From Sphingomonas bacterium (GTDB taxonomy: Bacteria > Pseudomonadota > Alphaproteobacteria > Sphingomonadales > Sphingomonadaceae): DNA of 33,680 nt. The notes under the pieces were generated by a model that was given only the letters and a program-made list of their open reading frames with translations, did no database searches and was not told the DNA's origin. Positions 1 to 8,023 of the stretch are shown in pieces (positions within the stretch are counted from its first letter, which is position 1; every line of letters starts with the position of its first letter). Location of the stretch: NCBI RefSeq assembly GCF_903644135.1, contig NZ_CAHJXA010000002.1, positions 1-33,680 of the forward strand, in the 5' to 3' direction. The position numbers and the translations under genes were made by a program.

Positions 1-773
1 CCTTCACCGGCTCGACCGCGACGGGCCGGCAGGTGATGGCCGACGCCGCGCTGTCCGGGCCCAAGCCGGTGTCGCTGGAAATGGGCGGCAAGGGGCCGCA
101 GATCGTGTTCGCCGATGCCGATCTCGACGCGGCGGCGGGGATCATCGCCAGCTCGGTCGTGCGCAATGCCGGCCAGATCTGCTATGCCGGCACGCGGCTG
201 GTGGTCGCGCGCAGCGTCGCCGATGAGATGATCGAGAAGGTCGGCAGCCGCGTCGGCGGCACCGTCGCCGGGCCGACCTGGTCGAAGCGGACGACGCTGG
301 CACCGATCCTGTCGCTCAAGCAGCGCGACCGGATCACCGGCATCCTTGCGAAAGGCGTCGAGGCCGGTGCCGAAATCCTGATCGGCGGCGCGGCGATCGA
401 GGACCGCGACGGCTTTTATTTCGAGCCGACGCTGGTCGACAAGCTGACGGTCGACAATCCGATCATCGAGCAGGAGGTGTTCGGCCCGGTCCTCGCCATC
501 CAGCCGTTCGAGGACCTCGACGAGGCGCTGGAGCTGGCGGAGCATTGCGACTACGGACTGGGTGCCGCGCTCTATACCCGCGACCTGGCGACGGCGATGC
601 GGGCCAGCAAGGCGATTAAGGCCGGGTCGGTCTGGGTCAACCAGTTCGGCGTCAACGACATCATCGCGCCGGTGGGCGGCTACAAGAAGTCGGGCTTCGG
701 CAAGGACTTCGGCGTCGAAGGGCTACTCAAGTTCATGCATATCAAGGGCATCTCGATCAAGATGACCGCCTGA
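1..773 (+). CDS. Aldehyde dehydrogenase, C-terminal part (5' end outside window)
   Basis: NAD(P)-dependent aldehyde dehydrogenase that would oxidise an aldehyde to its acid in the cytoplasm. The open frame already runs at base 3, upstream of the first ATG at 33, so the gene is cut by the window edge. The visible part starts with FTGSTATGR, part of the cofactor-binding fold. It continues with LEMGGKGPQ, carrying the general-base Glu, and NAGQICYAGTR, carrying the nucleophilic Cys. The motif EQEVFGPVL and the usual ALDH C-terminus follow. The substrate cannot be told. A hairpin lies directly after the stop, so this is probably the last gene of an upstream plus-strand operon. It is a different protein from the ALDH at 28060-29541. 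Confidence 0.93.
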   Translation, partial: FTGSTATGRQVMADAALSGPKPVSLEMGGKGPQIVFADADLDAAAGIIASSVVRNAGQICYAGTRLVVARSVADEMIEKVGSRVGGTVAGPTWSKRTTLAPILSLKQRDRITGILAKGVEAGAEILIGGAAIEDRDGFYFEPTLVDKLTVDNPIIEQEVFGPVLAIQPFEDLDEALELAEHCDYGLGAALYTRDLATAMRASKAIKAGSVWVNQFGVNDIIAPVGGYKKSGFGKDFGVEGLLKFMHIKGISIKMTA

Positions 774-778
774 CGCGG

Positions 779-809
779 CGACCCGACGCAAACCGTTCGC
801 GCCGGGTCG
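779..809. terminator. Hairpin between convergent genes, probable bidirectional terminator
   Basis: CGACCCGACGC (779-789) and GCGCCGGGTCG (799-809) form an 11-bp stem with one mismatch around a 9-nt loop. It lies 5 nt after the ALDH stop and 13 nt before the stop of the convergent minus-strand gene. There is no long T run, so termination efficiency is uncertain. Confidence 0.5.
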
Positions 810-822
810 ATCGATGGCACCA

Positions 823-1200
823 TTACTTGCTCTGGCGCGCCTTCATCATCGACACGAACGCGGTCGCGGCGGTCGCGATCGTCTCGGTCGGATGGGCGGC
901 GCACTCGCCGTGCATGAAGGTCTTCATGTCGTCAGGGGTCAGCCCGCGGCCGATGTCGAAGCCAGGCGGCGAGACGTAGATATTGTACGCCGACATCACC
1001 CCCGCGACGAAGAACCGATTGGCCATATATTCCGATGGCTCGGCTTTGATCTCGGCGGCGGACCAGTCGCTGCACAGCTTGTGACCCGGGCCATAGGTGA
1101 CCGGCCCGGTCGGAGCGGCGGGTGCCGCCATCGGCTTGGCCTGCTGTGCTACAGCAGGAGAGAGAGGAGCGAGCAGCAACAGCGCGAGAACCAGCTTCAT
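823..1200 (-). CDS. Small secreted protein of unknown function
   Basis: I do not recognise this 125-residue protein with certainty. I place the start at ATG 1200, preceded by GGGAG, because it opens directly with a signal peptide (MKLVLALLLLAPLSPAVAQ); the frame can be read from an upstream TTG but that would bury the signal. The mature part has two cysteines, in HKLCSDW and HGECAAHP, that could form a disulfide, and a helical middle (FFVAGVMSAYN). A Cys, then GxxxA, then GLTxxxM, then Cys-xx-HP layout is loosely like Rap1a/Tai-type small periplasmic proteins, but that is a weak resemblance. It is the last gene of the minus-strand run that begins with the receptor at 5337. Confidence 0.75.
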   Translation of the reverse strand: MKLVLALLLLAPLSPAVAQQAKPMAAPAAPTGPVTYGPGHKLCSDWSAAEIKAEPSEYMANRFFVAGVMSAYNIYVSPPGFDIGRGLTPDDMKTFMHGECAAHPTETIATAATAFVSMMKARQSK

Positions 1201-1252
1201 GGACGATCTCCCGAGTGGACGAACCTTGAACAACGCCTGACCGTCGAGGGCA

Positions 1253-1768
1253 TCAATGCGTCACCGCTCGCAATGCCGGCACCCGCCGCACCCCATTCTG
1301 CCAGGCGACCAGCCCGAGCCAGATCAGGATGAGCGGCGATGTCGAGCTCAACGCCACTGGCGGCACGAAGCGCGTGACGAAGCTGTAGAGGAACAGGAGC
1401 AAGCCGGCGAGCACGCCGGTGATCTTGACCGCGCGCGAGCCGGGAAGCGAGACAGTGACGAACCAGATACCGGCGAAGATGTGGCCGCCGTACCGCTCGA
1501 AATAGGCGATGTCGTGAGCGACGTTGCCCATCGTCATCACCCCGCTCGTCACGTCCAACACCAGCCAGCCATAGCCCGCCGCCTTGGCCCATTCCGGCGC
1601 TTCCAGCTTCGCTACCAACAGGAAGATGGACAGATGGAACAGGATACCCGGATAGTTGATCCACCATCGGCCCGGTGCCACCGCAAACGAGATCACCACC
1701 GGCACGAAGAACAGCAGCGCGGCCAGCGCGGGCACCCGCGGTGACAAGGAGGCGGCGGGATCGTTCAT
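1253..1768 (-). CDS. Integral membrane protein of unknown function
   Basis: A 171-residue protein with about five hydrophobic segments, including VPALAALLFFVPVVISFAV near the N-terminus, YPGILFHLSIFLLVA, IFAGIWFVTVSL, ITGVLAGLLLFLYSFV and SPLILIWLGLVAW. The loops are short and no enzyme motif is visible; a few His residues in or near the membrane (for example in GGHIF) could bind a cofactor, which is speculation. The ATG at 1768 has GGGGA about 9 nt upstream. It sits between a secreted protein and an NmrA-like reductase in a run of same-strand genes behind a TonB-dependent receptor, so it is probably co-transcribed with them. Confidence 0.8.
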   Translation of the reverse strand: MNDPAASLSPRVPALAALLFFVPVVISFAVAPGRWWINYPGILFHLSIFLLVAKLEAPEWAKAAGYGWLVLDVTSGVMTMGNVAHDIAYFERYGGHIFAGIWFVTVSLPGSRAVKITGVLAGLLLFLYSFVTRFVPPVALSSTSPLILIWLGLVAWQNGVRRVPALRAVTH

Positions 1769-1824
1769 GAGCTTGTCCCCGATGAGGAGTGATAAGGCGG
1801 CGGTTCGAAGGCCATACGCGCAGC

Positions 1825-2706
1825 CTAGCCGCTCGCCGCCGCGGTCATGGCGGCGTGGTGGGACGCGACGAACTGCTCGAAACTGGTCGGTGGTCGGCCG
1901 AGCAGCCAGGTCAGCACGTTAGGGTTGCCGATGAAATCATGGCTGCTGTAGCGCTCGGTCAGCGATCGGCCGACGGCGGCTTCGTGCGGCATGGTGCTGA
2001 GGTCATGATCGCCGAACAGGCCCTTGAGATAGGCATCGGGGCCGATCTCCTCCACGGTGATCGGCTTGCCGAACACCTTGGCGATAATCGCACCCATGTC
2101 ATGCGCGGTGTAGCGCCCCGCCCCGACCAGTTCATAGGTCGCGCCGGCATGACGCTCGCTGTCGCCCAGCACCGCCGCCGCGACGTCGGTCACGTCGCCG
2201 ATATCGACCAGCGACTGATGCCGGTCGAGCGACCATCCCGCCCGCAATACGCCGGTCTCGAAAATCCGCGTGAAGCGCCGCGGTGCCATGTAGATGGTTG
2301 GCTGTAGGATTGTGTATTCCAGCCCCGACGAGACCAGATATTCCTCGATGTCGCGCTTGATCTCGTGCTGCACCAAGTCGGTGAGGATCGCGTGCAGCAC
2401 CGAGCTGAACACGAAATGCTCGACGCCCTCCGCCTTGGCGGCGTCGATCCAGGCCAACCCGATCTCGCGCTCACGCGGGTTGATGCCTGGGCAGACGTGA
2501 TAGACCTTGTCGACCCCGCGGATCGCACGCTCGATGATGTCGGGCTGGCTGATATCGCCGACGACGACATCAGCGAGGCCGGCATCGCGCAGCTCCGCCG
2601 CCGATCGCTCCGAGCGCACACAGGCGCGCAGTTCATGTCCCTGGGCGAGGAGCTTGGGAACGAGCAGCTTGCCCTGCTGACCGTTGGCGGCGTTGACGAG
2701 GATCAT
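1825..2706 (-). CDS. NmrA-like NAD(P)-binding protein (atypical short-chain dehydrogenase)
   Basis: A 293-residue Rossmann-fold protein of the NmrA/atypical SDR group, cytoplasmic. The N-terminal strand MILVNAANGQQG (residues 1-12) is the glycine-rich dinucleotide-binding loop. It is followed by ELRACVRSE, typical of the second strand, then VVGDISQPD and FVFSSVLHA in the places where this family carries its conserved strand ends. NmrA-like proteins either reduce small carbonyl compounds or quinones with NAD(P)H or act as redox-sensing regulators; sequence alone does not decide. GGAG lies 7 nt before the ATG. The position directly behind the receptor gene suggests a role in handling the imported compound. 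Confidence 0.88.
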   Translation of the reverse strand: MILVNAANGQQGKLLVPKLLAQGHELRACVRSERSAAELRDAGLADVVVGDISQPDIIERAIRGVDKVYHVCPGINPREREIGLAWIDAAKAEGVEHFVFSSVLHAILTDLVQHEIKRDIEEYLVSSGLEYTILQPTIYMAPRRFTRIFETGVLRAGWSLDRHQSLVDIGDVTDVAAAVLGDSERHAGATYELVGAGRYTAHDMGAIIAKVFGKPITVEEIGPDAYLKGLFGDHDLSTMPHEAAVGRSLTERYSSHDFIGNPNVLTWLLGRPPTSFEQFVASHHAAMTAAASG

Positions 2707-2808
2707 GACGGTCTCCGGGGAAAACTGCTGCTCGGTCTGCCATCGGCCTGTTCACATCGCGAGCGAAATCTCGTCGATCGATCGGTCCGCCGCATCACGC
2801 TACAGGTA

Positions 2809-2840
2809 GATCGACCGGGGACCCCGTTCCCCGGTCGATC
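2809..2840 (-). terminator. Perfect 12-bp hairpin after the receptor gene
   Basis: GATCGACCGGGG (2809-2820) and CCCCGGTCGATC (2829-2840) are perfectly complementary around an 8-nt loop. The hairpin starts 7 nt beyond the stop of the receptor gene at 2848 and lies before the NmrA-like gene. No U-run follows on the minus strand, so it could be a weak terminator or an mRNA-stabilising hairpin that lets the receptor be made in excess over the downstream genes. Confidence 0.55.
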
Positions 2841-2847
2841 CCACTCT

Positions 2848-5337
2848 TTAGAACTTGACCGAAGCGCGGCCGCCAAAGGTACGCGGCGGGCTGGTAAAGG
2901 CCGAGAGCACGTTGCCGAACGCCACCGGCGCGGTGAGCAGGCGATGGTTCTCGATGTTGCGCACAAAGCCCTGCAGCGACCAGCGACCGTTCGCCGGACC
3001 GAACGAGATCTGGCCGTTGGTGGTCCAGCTTGCCGTCTGGATCTGCTCGGACGCATAATCGAAATAGGTGTAGCGGCTGGTCTTGTACGCCGTGTCCACC
3101 CCAAACACGAGCTTGTAGTCGCCCACCGGCACCGTCTGCGATCCACCCAGGTTCAACGACCATTTGGGCGAGTTGTAGGACGGCAGGCCAGCGCAGTTGA
3201 CGTTGAAGAACGGCACGATGCCGAACAACGGTGCCAGCGTCGATGGGGACACCGCGCAGTTGGTGTACGGGTAACCCAGCGTCGAGTAGGTGAAGCTCTT
3301 CGCCTTGGCATCCAGATACTGGACGTCGGCATTGAGCTCGGTCGTCTTGGTCACGAGCACGCGGCCCTCGACCTCGACGCCCTTGATCTCCGAGCGGCCG
3401 ATATTCTGGGTATAGCTGCCGGGACGGTTCAAGGCGTCGACGGCGGCGTGAGCGATCTGCTCGTTGTTATACTTCCAGTAAAAGCCCTCGATATTGAGCT
3501 GGACGCGATTGTCGAAGAAGCGGTTCTTCGAGCCGATCGTGAACGCGGTCAGCGTCTCGGGCTGATAGGTCTCCAGCCCCACAGCGTTGTTAACCCCGCC
3601 CGACCGGAAGCCGGTCTCGACGCTGCCATAGAGCAGCGAGGTGGGGGTCAGGTCGAACTCGACCGCGCCGCGATAGGTCACCTTGCCGTTGCTGAGCTGG
3701 TTGTTGAAGAAGATGTCGGTCCGCGCGATGGTCGTGTTCGGGGTCGGCCCGGGGATACGGAGCGCGATCGCACCCGTGGGGCTGACCGCGGTCGGGATTG
3801 CGAAGGGCAGCGCCTGGTAGGAGGTGATCGTCGGCGGCAGGATCGCCGTCGGGCAGGTGAAGCCCGCGTTGCACGTCTCGGCAATGGTGATGCCGTGCGC
3901 GTTGAAATACTTCTGGTCGTGCGTGTAGCGGACACCGCCAACGAGGCGGAGCCGGTCGGTCAGGTGCGCGGTCAGGCGCAGGAACGGCGCGTAGGAGTCG
4001 GTCCTGACCTGGGTCGGATCCTGGAAGTTCTCGCTGGTGGCGCTGGCCACCGTGCCCGCCTGCAGCTTGGCATTCTCATGATAGTAGAAGAAGCCCAGCG
4101 TATAGTCGAACAGGCTGACCTTGCCGGCAAAGCGGCTCTCGACGCTGTACTGGATGTCCTTCTGGTTGTTGGCGATCGGGAAGCCGCCGCCCGCGTTGCG
4201 ATTGACCACATGATCGAAGCGCACCGCCGGGATGACGGTGAGGACGCCCTTGCCGGTATCCCATTCGAAGTCGCCGTTCGCGCCGTAAAACGAGCTGTCC
4301 TGGTACAGGCTGGGGAACGGATCATATTTACGGCCGGTGACGGCGCTGTTCCGCGACGTCTCGAACGCCTGCGAGGCGGGCGACAGATTGCCGTCCGAGC
4401 GCGGGATGTTGAGCGGCGTGACGACGCAGTTCGGCGTCCGGCCGGGAGTCGTCGGCGTCGCCGCCGAGCAGGCATAGGTGTTGAGGTAGGTGACGCCCGC
4501 CCCGACGCCGCCGAGATGCGAATAGTCGAACGAAACGCGCGCGGTGATGTCCGGCGTCAGTTTCGCCTTCGCCTGGATGCGCAGGCCTTCCGACTTGTCG
4601 TCGGAGGTGCCGTCGAGATCATAGCCGTCGCGGCGGTTAAACACGCCCGAGACGCGGACCGCGCCGTTCTCGCCGAGCGGGAGGTTGATCGCGCCTTCGC
4701 CGGCGAACGCGTTGTAGTTGCCATAGGACACCGTGCCATACCCGCCCAGCTCGCCGAGCTTGGGCTGGGTCGGCAGGACGTTGATCGCGCCGGCAGTGGC
4801 GTTGCGGCCGTAGAGCGTGCCCTGCGGCCCCTTCAGCACTTCGACCCGGTCGAGATCGAAGAAAGTGGTGGAGGTGGCGGTCAGGCGGCCGATATACACG
4901 CCGTCATAGTTGAACGCGACCGCCGGATCGCTGGTGACCGACACCGAGAAGTTGCCGACGCCGCGGATGAACGAGGTCGCCGACGGGCCGACATTGGCGA
5001 TGGTCAGCGCCGGGACCAGCTGGTTGAGCCGCTCGGGCTGAGTGATGCCAGCGCCGGTGATGCCCGCGCCGCTGACGACGCTGATTGCGATTGCCGCCTT
5101 TTGCGAGCTTTCCTGCCGGCGCTGGGCGGTGACGATGATGTCCTGAAGACCGGTCGACCCCTGCGTCTGCGCCGTGGCATCGGCGGTCGCGGAACCGTCC
5201 TGGATGCCGGAAGCCTGCTGCGAGGGAACCGCGTTGCCGGCCGCGACGGGGGGCTGCCCGGTGGCGTCCTGCGCTAGGGCGATGCCCGGCACCATCCCCA
5301 TGGCCAGCACGGTGCCAGCCAGCAACATCTTACGCAT
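2848..5337 (-). CDS. TonB-dependent outer-membrane receptor (first)
   Basis: An 829-residue outer-membrane transporter that takes up a ligand using TonB energy. It has a signal peptide (MRKMLLAGTVLAMGMVPGIALAQ), a low-complexity linker, and a TonB-box-like segment around residues 66-74 (QDIIVTAQR). The plug domain carries LKGPQGTLYGRNA, and a 22-strand-type barrel ends in Phe (RASVKF), as outer-membrane proteins do. Sphingomonads carry many such receptors beside aromatic-catabolic genes; most are of unknown substrate and no siderophore marker is visible. GGGAGAGG precedes the ATG. The leader carries a tandem 11-bp repeat (5412-5440). It heads the minus-strand run to 823. Confidence 0.95.
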   Translation of the reverse strand: MRKMLLAGTVLAMGMVPGIALAQDATGQPPVAAGNAVPSQQASGIQDGSATADATAQTQGSTGLQDIIVTAQRRQESSQKAAIAISVVSGAGITGAGITQPERLNQLVPALTIANVGPSATSFIRGVGNFSVSVTSDPAVAFNYDGVYIGRLTATSTTFFDLDRVEVLKGPQGTLYGRNATAGAINVLPTQPKLGELGGYGTVSYGNYNAFAGEGAINLPLGENGAVRVSGVFNRRDGYDLDGTSDDKSEGLRIQAKAKLTPDITARVSFDYSHLGGVGAGVTYLNTYACSAATPTTPGRTPNCVVTPLNIPRSDGNLSPASQAFETSRNSAVTGRKYDPFPSLYQDSSFYGANGDFEWDTGKGVLTVIPAVRFDHVVNRNAGGGFPIANNQKDIQYSVESRFAGKVSLFDYTLGFFYYHENAKLQAGTVASATSENFQDPTQVRTDSYAPFLRLTAHLTDRLRLVGGVRYTHDQKYFNAHGITIAETCNAGFTCPTAILPPTITSYQALPFAIPTAVSPTGAIALRIPGPTPNTTIARTDIFFNNQLSNGKVTYRGAVEFDLTPTSLLYGSVETGFRSGGVNNAVGLETYQPETLTAFTIGSKNRFFDNRVQLNIEGFYWKYNNEQIAHAAVDALNRPGSYTQNIGRSEIKGVEVEGRVLVTKTTELNADVQYLDAKAKSFTYSTLGYPYTNCAVSPSTLAPLFGIVPFFNVNCAGLPSYNSPKWSLNLGGSQTVPVGDYKLVFGVDTAYKTSRYTYFDYASEQIQTASWTTNGQISFGPANGRWSLQGFVRNIENHRLLTAPVAFGNVLSAFTSPPRTFGGRASVKF

Positions 5338-5607
5338 CGTGATCCTCTCCCTTTGAAATCAGGGTCTTCCTGCCGAAGACCTCGTTGGGCGAACGCTTCG
5401 CCGTTGGAGGGCCGATAGCGGAGCGGTTTCCGATAGCGGAAGATGCCGAATAACGATGCTATATAACAAATTGTAGATCGGAAGAGGTATCACTGCCGGA
5501 TCGATCGCAGCGTCACTTGGCCCATCGACCGCGATTCAACGGCAAGCGGCTCCGAACCGCGACGGTGCGAGGCTTACATGACGCAGAAATGCCCGTTGGC
5601 TGGGTAG
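5338..5607 (-). promoter_or_regulatory. Leader/promoter region of the first receptor operon
   Basis: A 270-nt gap between the receptor start and the cytochrome b561 stop, both on the minus strand. Its centre is AT-rich compared with the surroundings: on the minus strand TTGTTATATAG lies around 5460-5470 and could hold a -10 element, though no convincing -35 was found. The direct repeat CCGATAGCGGA occurs at 5412-5422 and 5430-5440, downstream of that candidate on the minus strand. Confidence 0.5.
5412..5440. repeat. Tandem direct repeat CCGATAGCGGA, 18-bp period, candidate operator
   Basis: CCGATAGCGGA is found twice (5412-5422 and 5430-5440), offset by 18 bp, close to two helical turns. Each copy contains a CCG, 4 nt, CGG dyad. 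The placement in the receptor 5' leader suits a repressor site. Confidence 0.5.
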
Positions 5608-6198
5608 CTAGGCGGAAACCCGCGCCGTCCGGCCAGGCAGGATGCGCCAGAGCACGCCGTCATGCTGGACGAACTGATGCTTGAGCGCCGCACCGATGTG
5701 CAAAAGGATCAGCGCGCCGAACAGATAGGCGAGGTAGACATGGGTGGTGCCGACATTGTTCTCGATCGCCAGGCGCACCGGCATCGGCTGATCATGGACC
5801 ACGCCGATGTGCGGCAGCGGGATCAGCTTGTAGAGCAGGGTCGGCAGGTTGAGCGCGCTGGCGGAGACGATCACCCAGCCGGTCAGCGGCATCACCAGCA
5901 TCAGACCGTAGAAGGTCCAGTGGGTCGTGGTCGCCGCGACCCGCTCCCACGGCTTCATCGTCGCAGGATAGGGCGGCGGCCGATGCGCGAGCCGCCAGCC
6001 GAGCCGCAGCACGCTGAGCGCCAGCACGGTGATGCCGATCGATTTATGCAGCTGGAACAGCGTGAACCGGTCGAGCCCGGTGATCCGGTCCATCCGCCAG
6101 CCGAGCCAGATGTTGAACACGATCAGCGCGGCGATCACCCAGTGGAACGCGATCGCGCCCAGCGAATAGCGCCGCGTGGTGGCGGAGGCGTCGGGCAT
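5608..6198 (-). CDS. Cytochrome b561-family membrane protein
   Basis: A 196-residue four-helix di-heme b protein of the bacterial b561 group, which passes electrons between quinol and periplasmic partners in the inner membrane. I start it at ATG 6198 (MPDASATTRRYSLG), since the residues upstream in that frame overlap the YceI gene and look non-coding; a GGTGG lies about 13 nt upstream. Candidate heme ligands are H19 (AIAFHW), H51 (QLHKS), H93 (TTHWTF), H153 (TTHVYL) and H167 (LLHIGA). It follows the YceI-like gene by 19 nt; b561 and YceI genes are often neighbours in proteobacteria, which suggests a shared quinone- or isoprenoid-related role. It is the last gene of the second receptor operon. 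Confidence 0.92.
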   Translation of the reverse strand: MPDASATTRRYSLGAIAFHWVIAALIVFNIWLGWRMDRITGLDRFTLFQLHKSIGITVLALSVLRLGWRLAHRPPPYPATMKPWERVAATTTHWTFYGLMLVMPLTGWVIVSASALNLPTLLYKLIPLPHIGVVHDQPMPVRLAIENNVGTTHVYLAYLFGALILLHIGAALKHQFVQHDGVLWRILPGRTARVSA

Positions 6199-6217
6199 GG
6201 CTGCGAGCGTTGCCACC

Positions 6218-6808
6218 TCAGCTATGCTTGGCTGCGACGTCGACCGCCAGCTGGACGTTGAATGGCACGGTGTCGGCGGTGGCGAACTGGCCCTGACCGA
6301 CGCCGAAGACATGCCGGTCGATAGTTGCCGTTCCCGTCATCCGCGCCTGGTTACCCTGGATCTTGAGGGTGAAGGGCAGTGCCAGCGGACGAGCGACGCC
6401 GCGGATCGTTAGCGTGCCGAGCGCCTGGTAGCGGCCGCCGCCCAAGTCCTTGAAGCTCTTGGCGGCATAGCTCGCCTGCGCATATTTACTGATCGAGAAC
6501 CAGTCCGCCCCGGGCAGCGCCTCGTCGCGATCGCTGCTGCCGGTCTTGGCGGAGGCCATGTTCACCCTGACCAGCACCGACGAGCCGGCGAGGTTCTTGG
6601 GGTCAAAGCGGATATCGGCGTGCCAGCGAGCGAAACTGCCGCTGAACGGCGCGCCGCCGACGCTGCTCGAGAAGCGCAGGTGCGAGGCCGCCATGTCCGT
6701 CGTCCAGGCCGGCGCTAGCGCCGGCACGGCTGCCACCACGGGCATCATCGCCAGCGGCGCTCCCAGGGCGAGTGCCGACATCAATCCGGCGGCGATCAGC
6801 TTCGTCAT
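6218..6808 (-). CDS. YceI-family periplasmic lipid-binding protein (first copy)
   Basis: A 196-residue secreted protein with a signal peptide (MTKLIAAGLMSALALGAPLA...) followed by a YceI domain. YceI proteins form a lipocalin-like beta barrel that binds isoprenoid lipids such as polyprenyl chains. Matching segments are AASHLRFSSSVGG, GSFARWHADIRFDP, the ISKYAQASYAAKSF strand pair, LGTLTIRGVARPLALPF and the end VPFNVQLAVDV. It sits between the DUF6644-like pair and cytochrome b561 on the same strand with short gaps, so it is probably co-transcribed with them. A second, clearly different YceI gene is at 23065. Confidence 0.9.
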   Translation of the reverse strand: MTKLIAAGLMSALALGAPLAMMPVVAAVPALAPAWTTDMAASHLRFSSSVGGAPFSGSFARWHADIRFDPKNLAGSSVLVRVNMASAKTGSSDRDEALPGADWFSISKYAQASYAAKSFKDLGGGRYQALGTLTIRGVARPLALPFTLKIQGNQARMTGTATIDRHVFGVGQGQFATADTVPFNVQLAVDVAAKHS

Positions 6809-6853
6809 TCGTCACACTCCAATTGCGCGCCACCCGGAAAGCCGCCGCACGCC

Positions 6854-7357
6854 CTATACAAACCCGACCCATCGCCCGGCAACCACCACGCCGATCCAGA
6901 AGACCAGCGACAGCCCCGCCGCGATCCGCACGCCCCGCGGCGTCGGCACCCGCTCGTTCCATTCGTGCACCTGCCGCCAGGCACCGCGATGGAAGATGAG
7001 CATATTGGCACCGGCCAGCGCGAGCAGCACCATCTTGATGCGGAACGGCACATTGGCATAATATTTGGTCGCCGCCGACACGAACATCAAGCTGCCGGTG
7101 ATCGCCGCGACGATGAACGCGGTCCAGGTCCAGGGAAGCACCTCGTCCGACAGCTGCATCGCGCCCATCGTGCGGGTGGAAATACCCAGCAGGCGAAGGT
7201 CGAGCATCGCGATCGACCCGACCACCAGGGTCAGCGCAAGGACGTGGATCGTCTCGATCGTCGGGAAGATCCATTCCGATTCGGTGATCTTCACCGCAAG
7301 CGGCGTCGCCTCGATCCAGGTGGCGACCTGGAACAGCATCGTGCCACCGCCGCTCAT
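6854..7357 (-). CDS. DUF6644-like membrane protein (second of pair)
   Basis: A 167-residue inner-membrane protein with about four hydrophobic segments. It resembles the DUF6644 group through the block FPTIETIHVLALTLVVGSIA followed by MLDLRLLG, also found as VPTLQSVHILAIAIVMSSIG plus MLDLRLAG in the next gene upstream. Function is unknown for the family as far as I know. The His in ETIHV is shared by both copies and could bind heme or metal; this is inference. I start it at ATG 7357, whose ATGA overlaps the stop of the upstream gene, which suggests translational coupling. An internal ATG (MLFQ) 18 nt later is an alternative start. Confidence 0.85.
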   Translation of the reverse strand: MSGGGTMLFQVATWIEATPLAVKITESEWIFPTIETIHVLALTLVVGSIAMLDLRLLGISTRTMGAMQLSDEVLPWTWTAFIVAAITGSLMFVSAATKYYANVPFRIKMVLLALAGANMLIFHRGAWRQVHEWNERVPTPRGVRIAAGLSLVFWIGVVVAGRWVGFV

Positions 7358-7854
7358 ACATGCCCCCCGGCATAGGCGATCCAGCGGCCGCAGGTCAGCA
7401 CCGCCACCCACAGCGCCAGCGAGATTAGTGCGCAGACGCGGATGATCGCGCGCTTGCCGGCCGGCAGGTCACGATAGCGGCAATCCTCCAGCAGCAGCGG
7501 GATTGGAGCGGTGAACAACGCCGCGCCGATGATCAGCCCCATCTTGGTCCAGAACACCCAGTTGAGCAGCTCGCGCGCCGGCTCGGCCATGATCTGCAAC
7601 AGCCCCGTCGCGAGCAGCACCGCAAGCGCGCCCCAGATCCAGGGATAGAAGCGCAGGGTTAGCCCCCGCATCGACTGCTCGCGCCCCAGGAAGCCGGCGA
7701 GCCTCAGGTCGAGCATCCCGATCGACGACATGACGATCGCGATCGCCAGGATATGAACGCTCTGCAACGTCGGCACCGCCCAGTTATGGTTGGCGATAGC
7801 GGTGCTCAGCGACGTCGTCGCCAACCAGTCGCTTGCCGCCTGCAACCTTTCCAT
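7354..7854 (-). CDS. DUF6644-like membrane protein (first of pair)
   Basis: A 166-residue paralog of the gene it overlaps, with the same layout: a short N-terminus, the conserved SVHILAIAIVMSSIGMLDLRL block, then three more hydrophobic stretches (IWGALAVLLATGLLQ, MGLIIGAALFTAPIPLLL, VCALISLALWVAVLTCG). The start is ATG 7854 with GGGAGAGG just upstream; the TTG one codon earlier has no room for a ribosome site. Two divergent copies translated together suggest a heterodimer in the inner membrane. The gene lies 169 nt behind the second TonB-dependent receptor, with YceI and b561 downstream. Confidence 0.85.
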   Translation of the reverse strand: MERLQAASDWLATTSLSTAIANHNWAVPTLQSVHILAIAIVMSSIGMLDLRLAGFLGREQSMRGLTLRFYPWIWGALAVLLATGLLQIMAEPARELLNWVFWTKMGLIIGAALFTAPIPLLLEDCRYRDLPAGKRAIIRVCALISLALWVAVLTCGRWIAYAGGHV

Positions 7855-7901
7855 CAACCTCTCCCATCTGTGTTGGCGGTCGGCACCACAACCGGGAACG
7901 A

Positions 7902-7920
7902 CCGCGACTTACCGTCGCGG
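7902..7920 (-). terminator. Short hairpin between receptor and DUF6644 genes
   Basis: CCGCGAC (7902-7908) and GTCGCGG (7914-7920) pair perfectly around TTACC. It lies about 100 nt after the receptor stop and before the DUF6644-like start on the same strand. No U-run follows, so partial termination or an mRNA-processing hairpin is possible. Confidence 0.35.
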
Positions 7921-8023
7921 CCGTGCCGGCAACAGATCATATTTTCAAGTTACCGATACGTTCCGTTACGTTCAAACGCCTCGGTATTCAGCCTATTCTC
8001 CCCGGCCGGTCAGGTGCCGGAGA

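Noticed and set aside
2365-5277. Plus-strand open frame of 970 codons
   Set aside because: Wholly antisense to the first TonB-dependent receptor, whose domains are unmistakable; arginine-rich and without any motif, a shadow of GC-rich coding.
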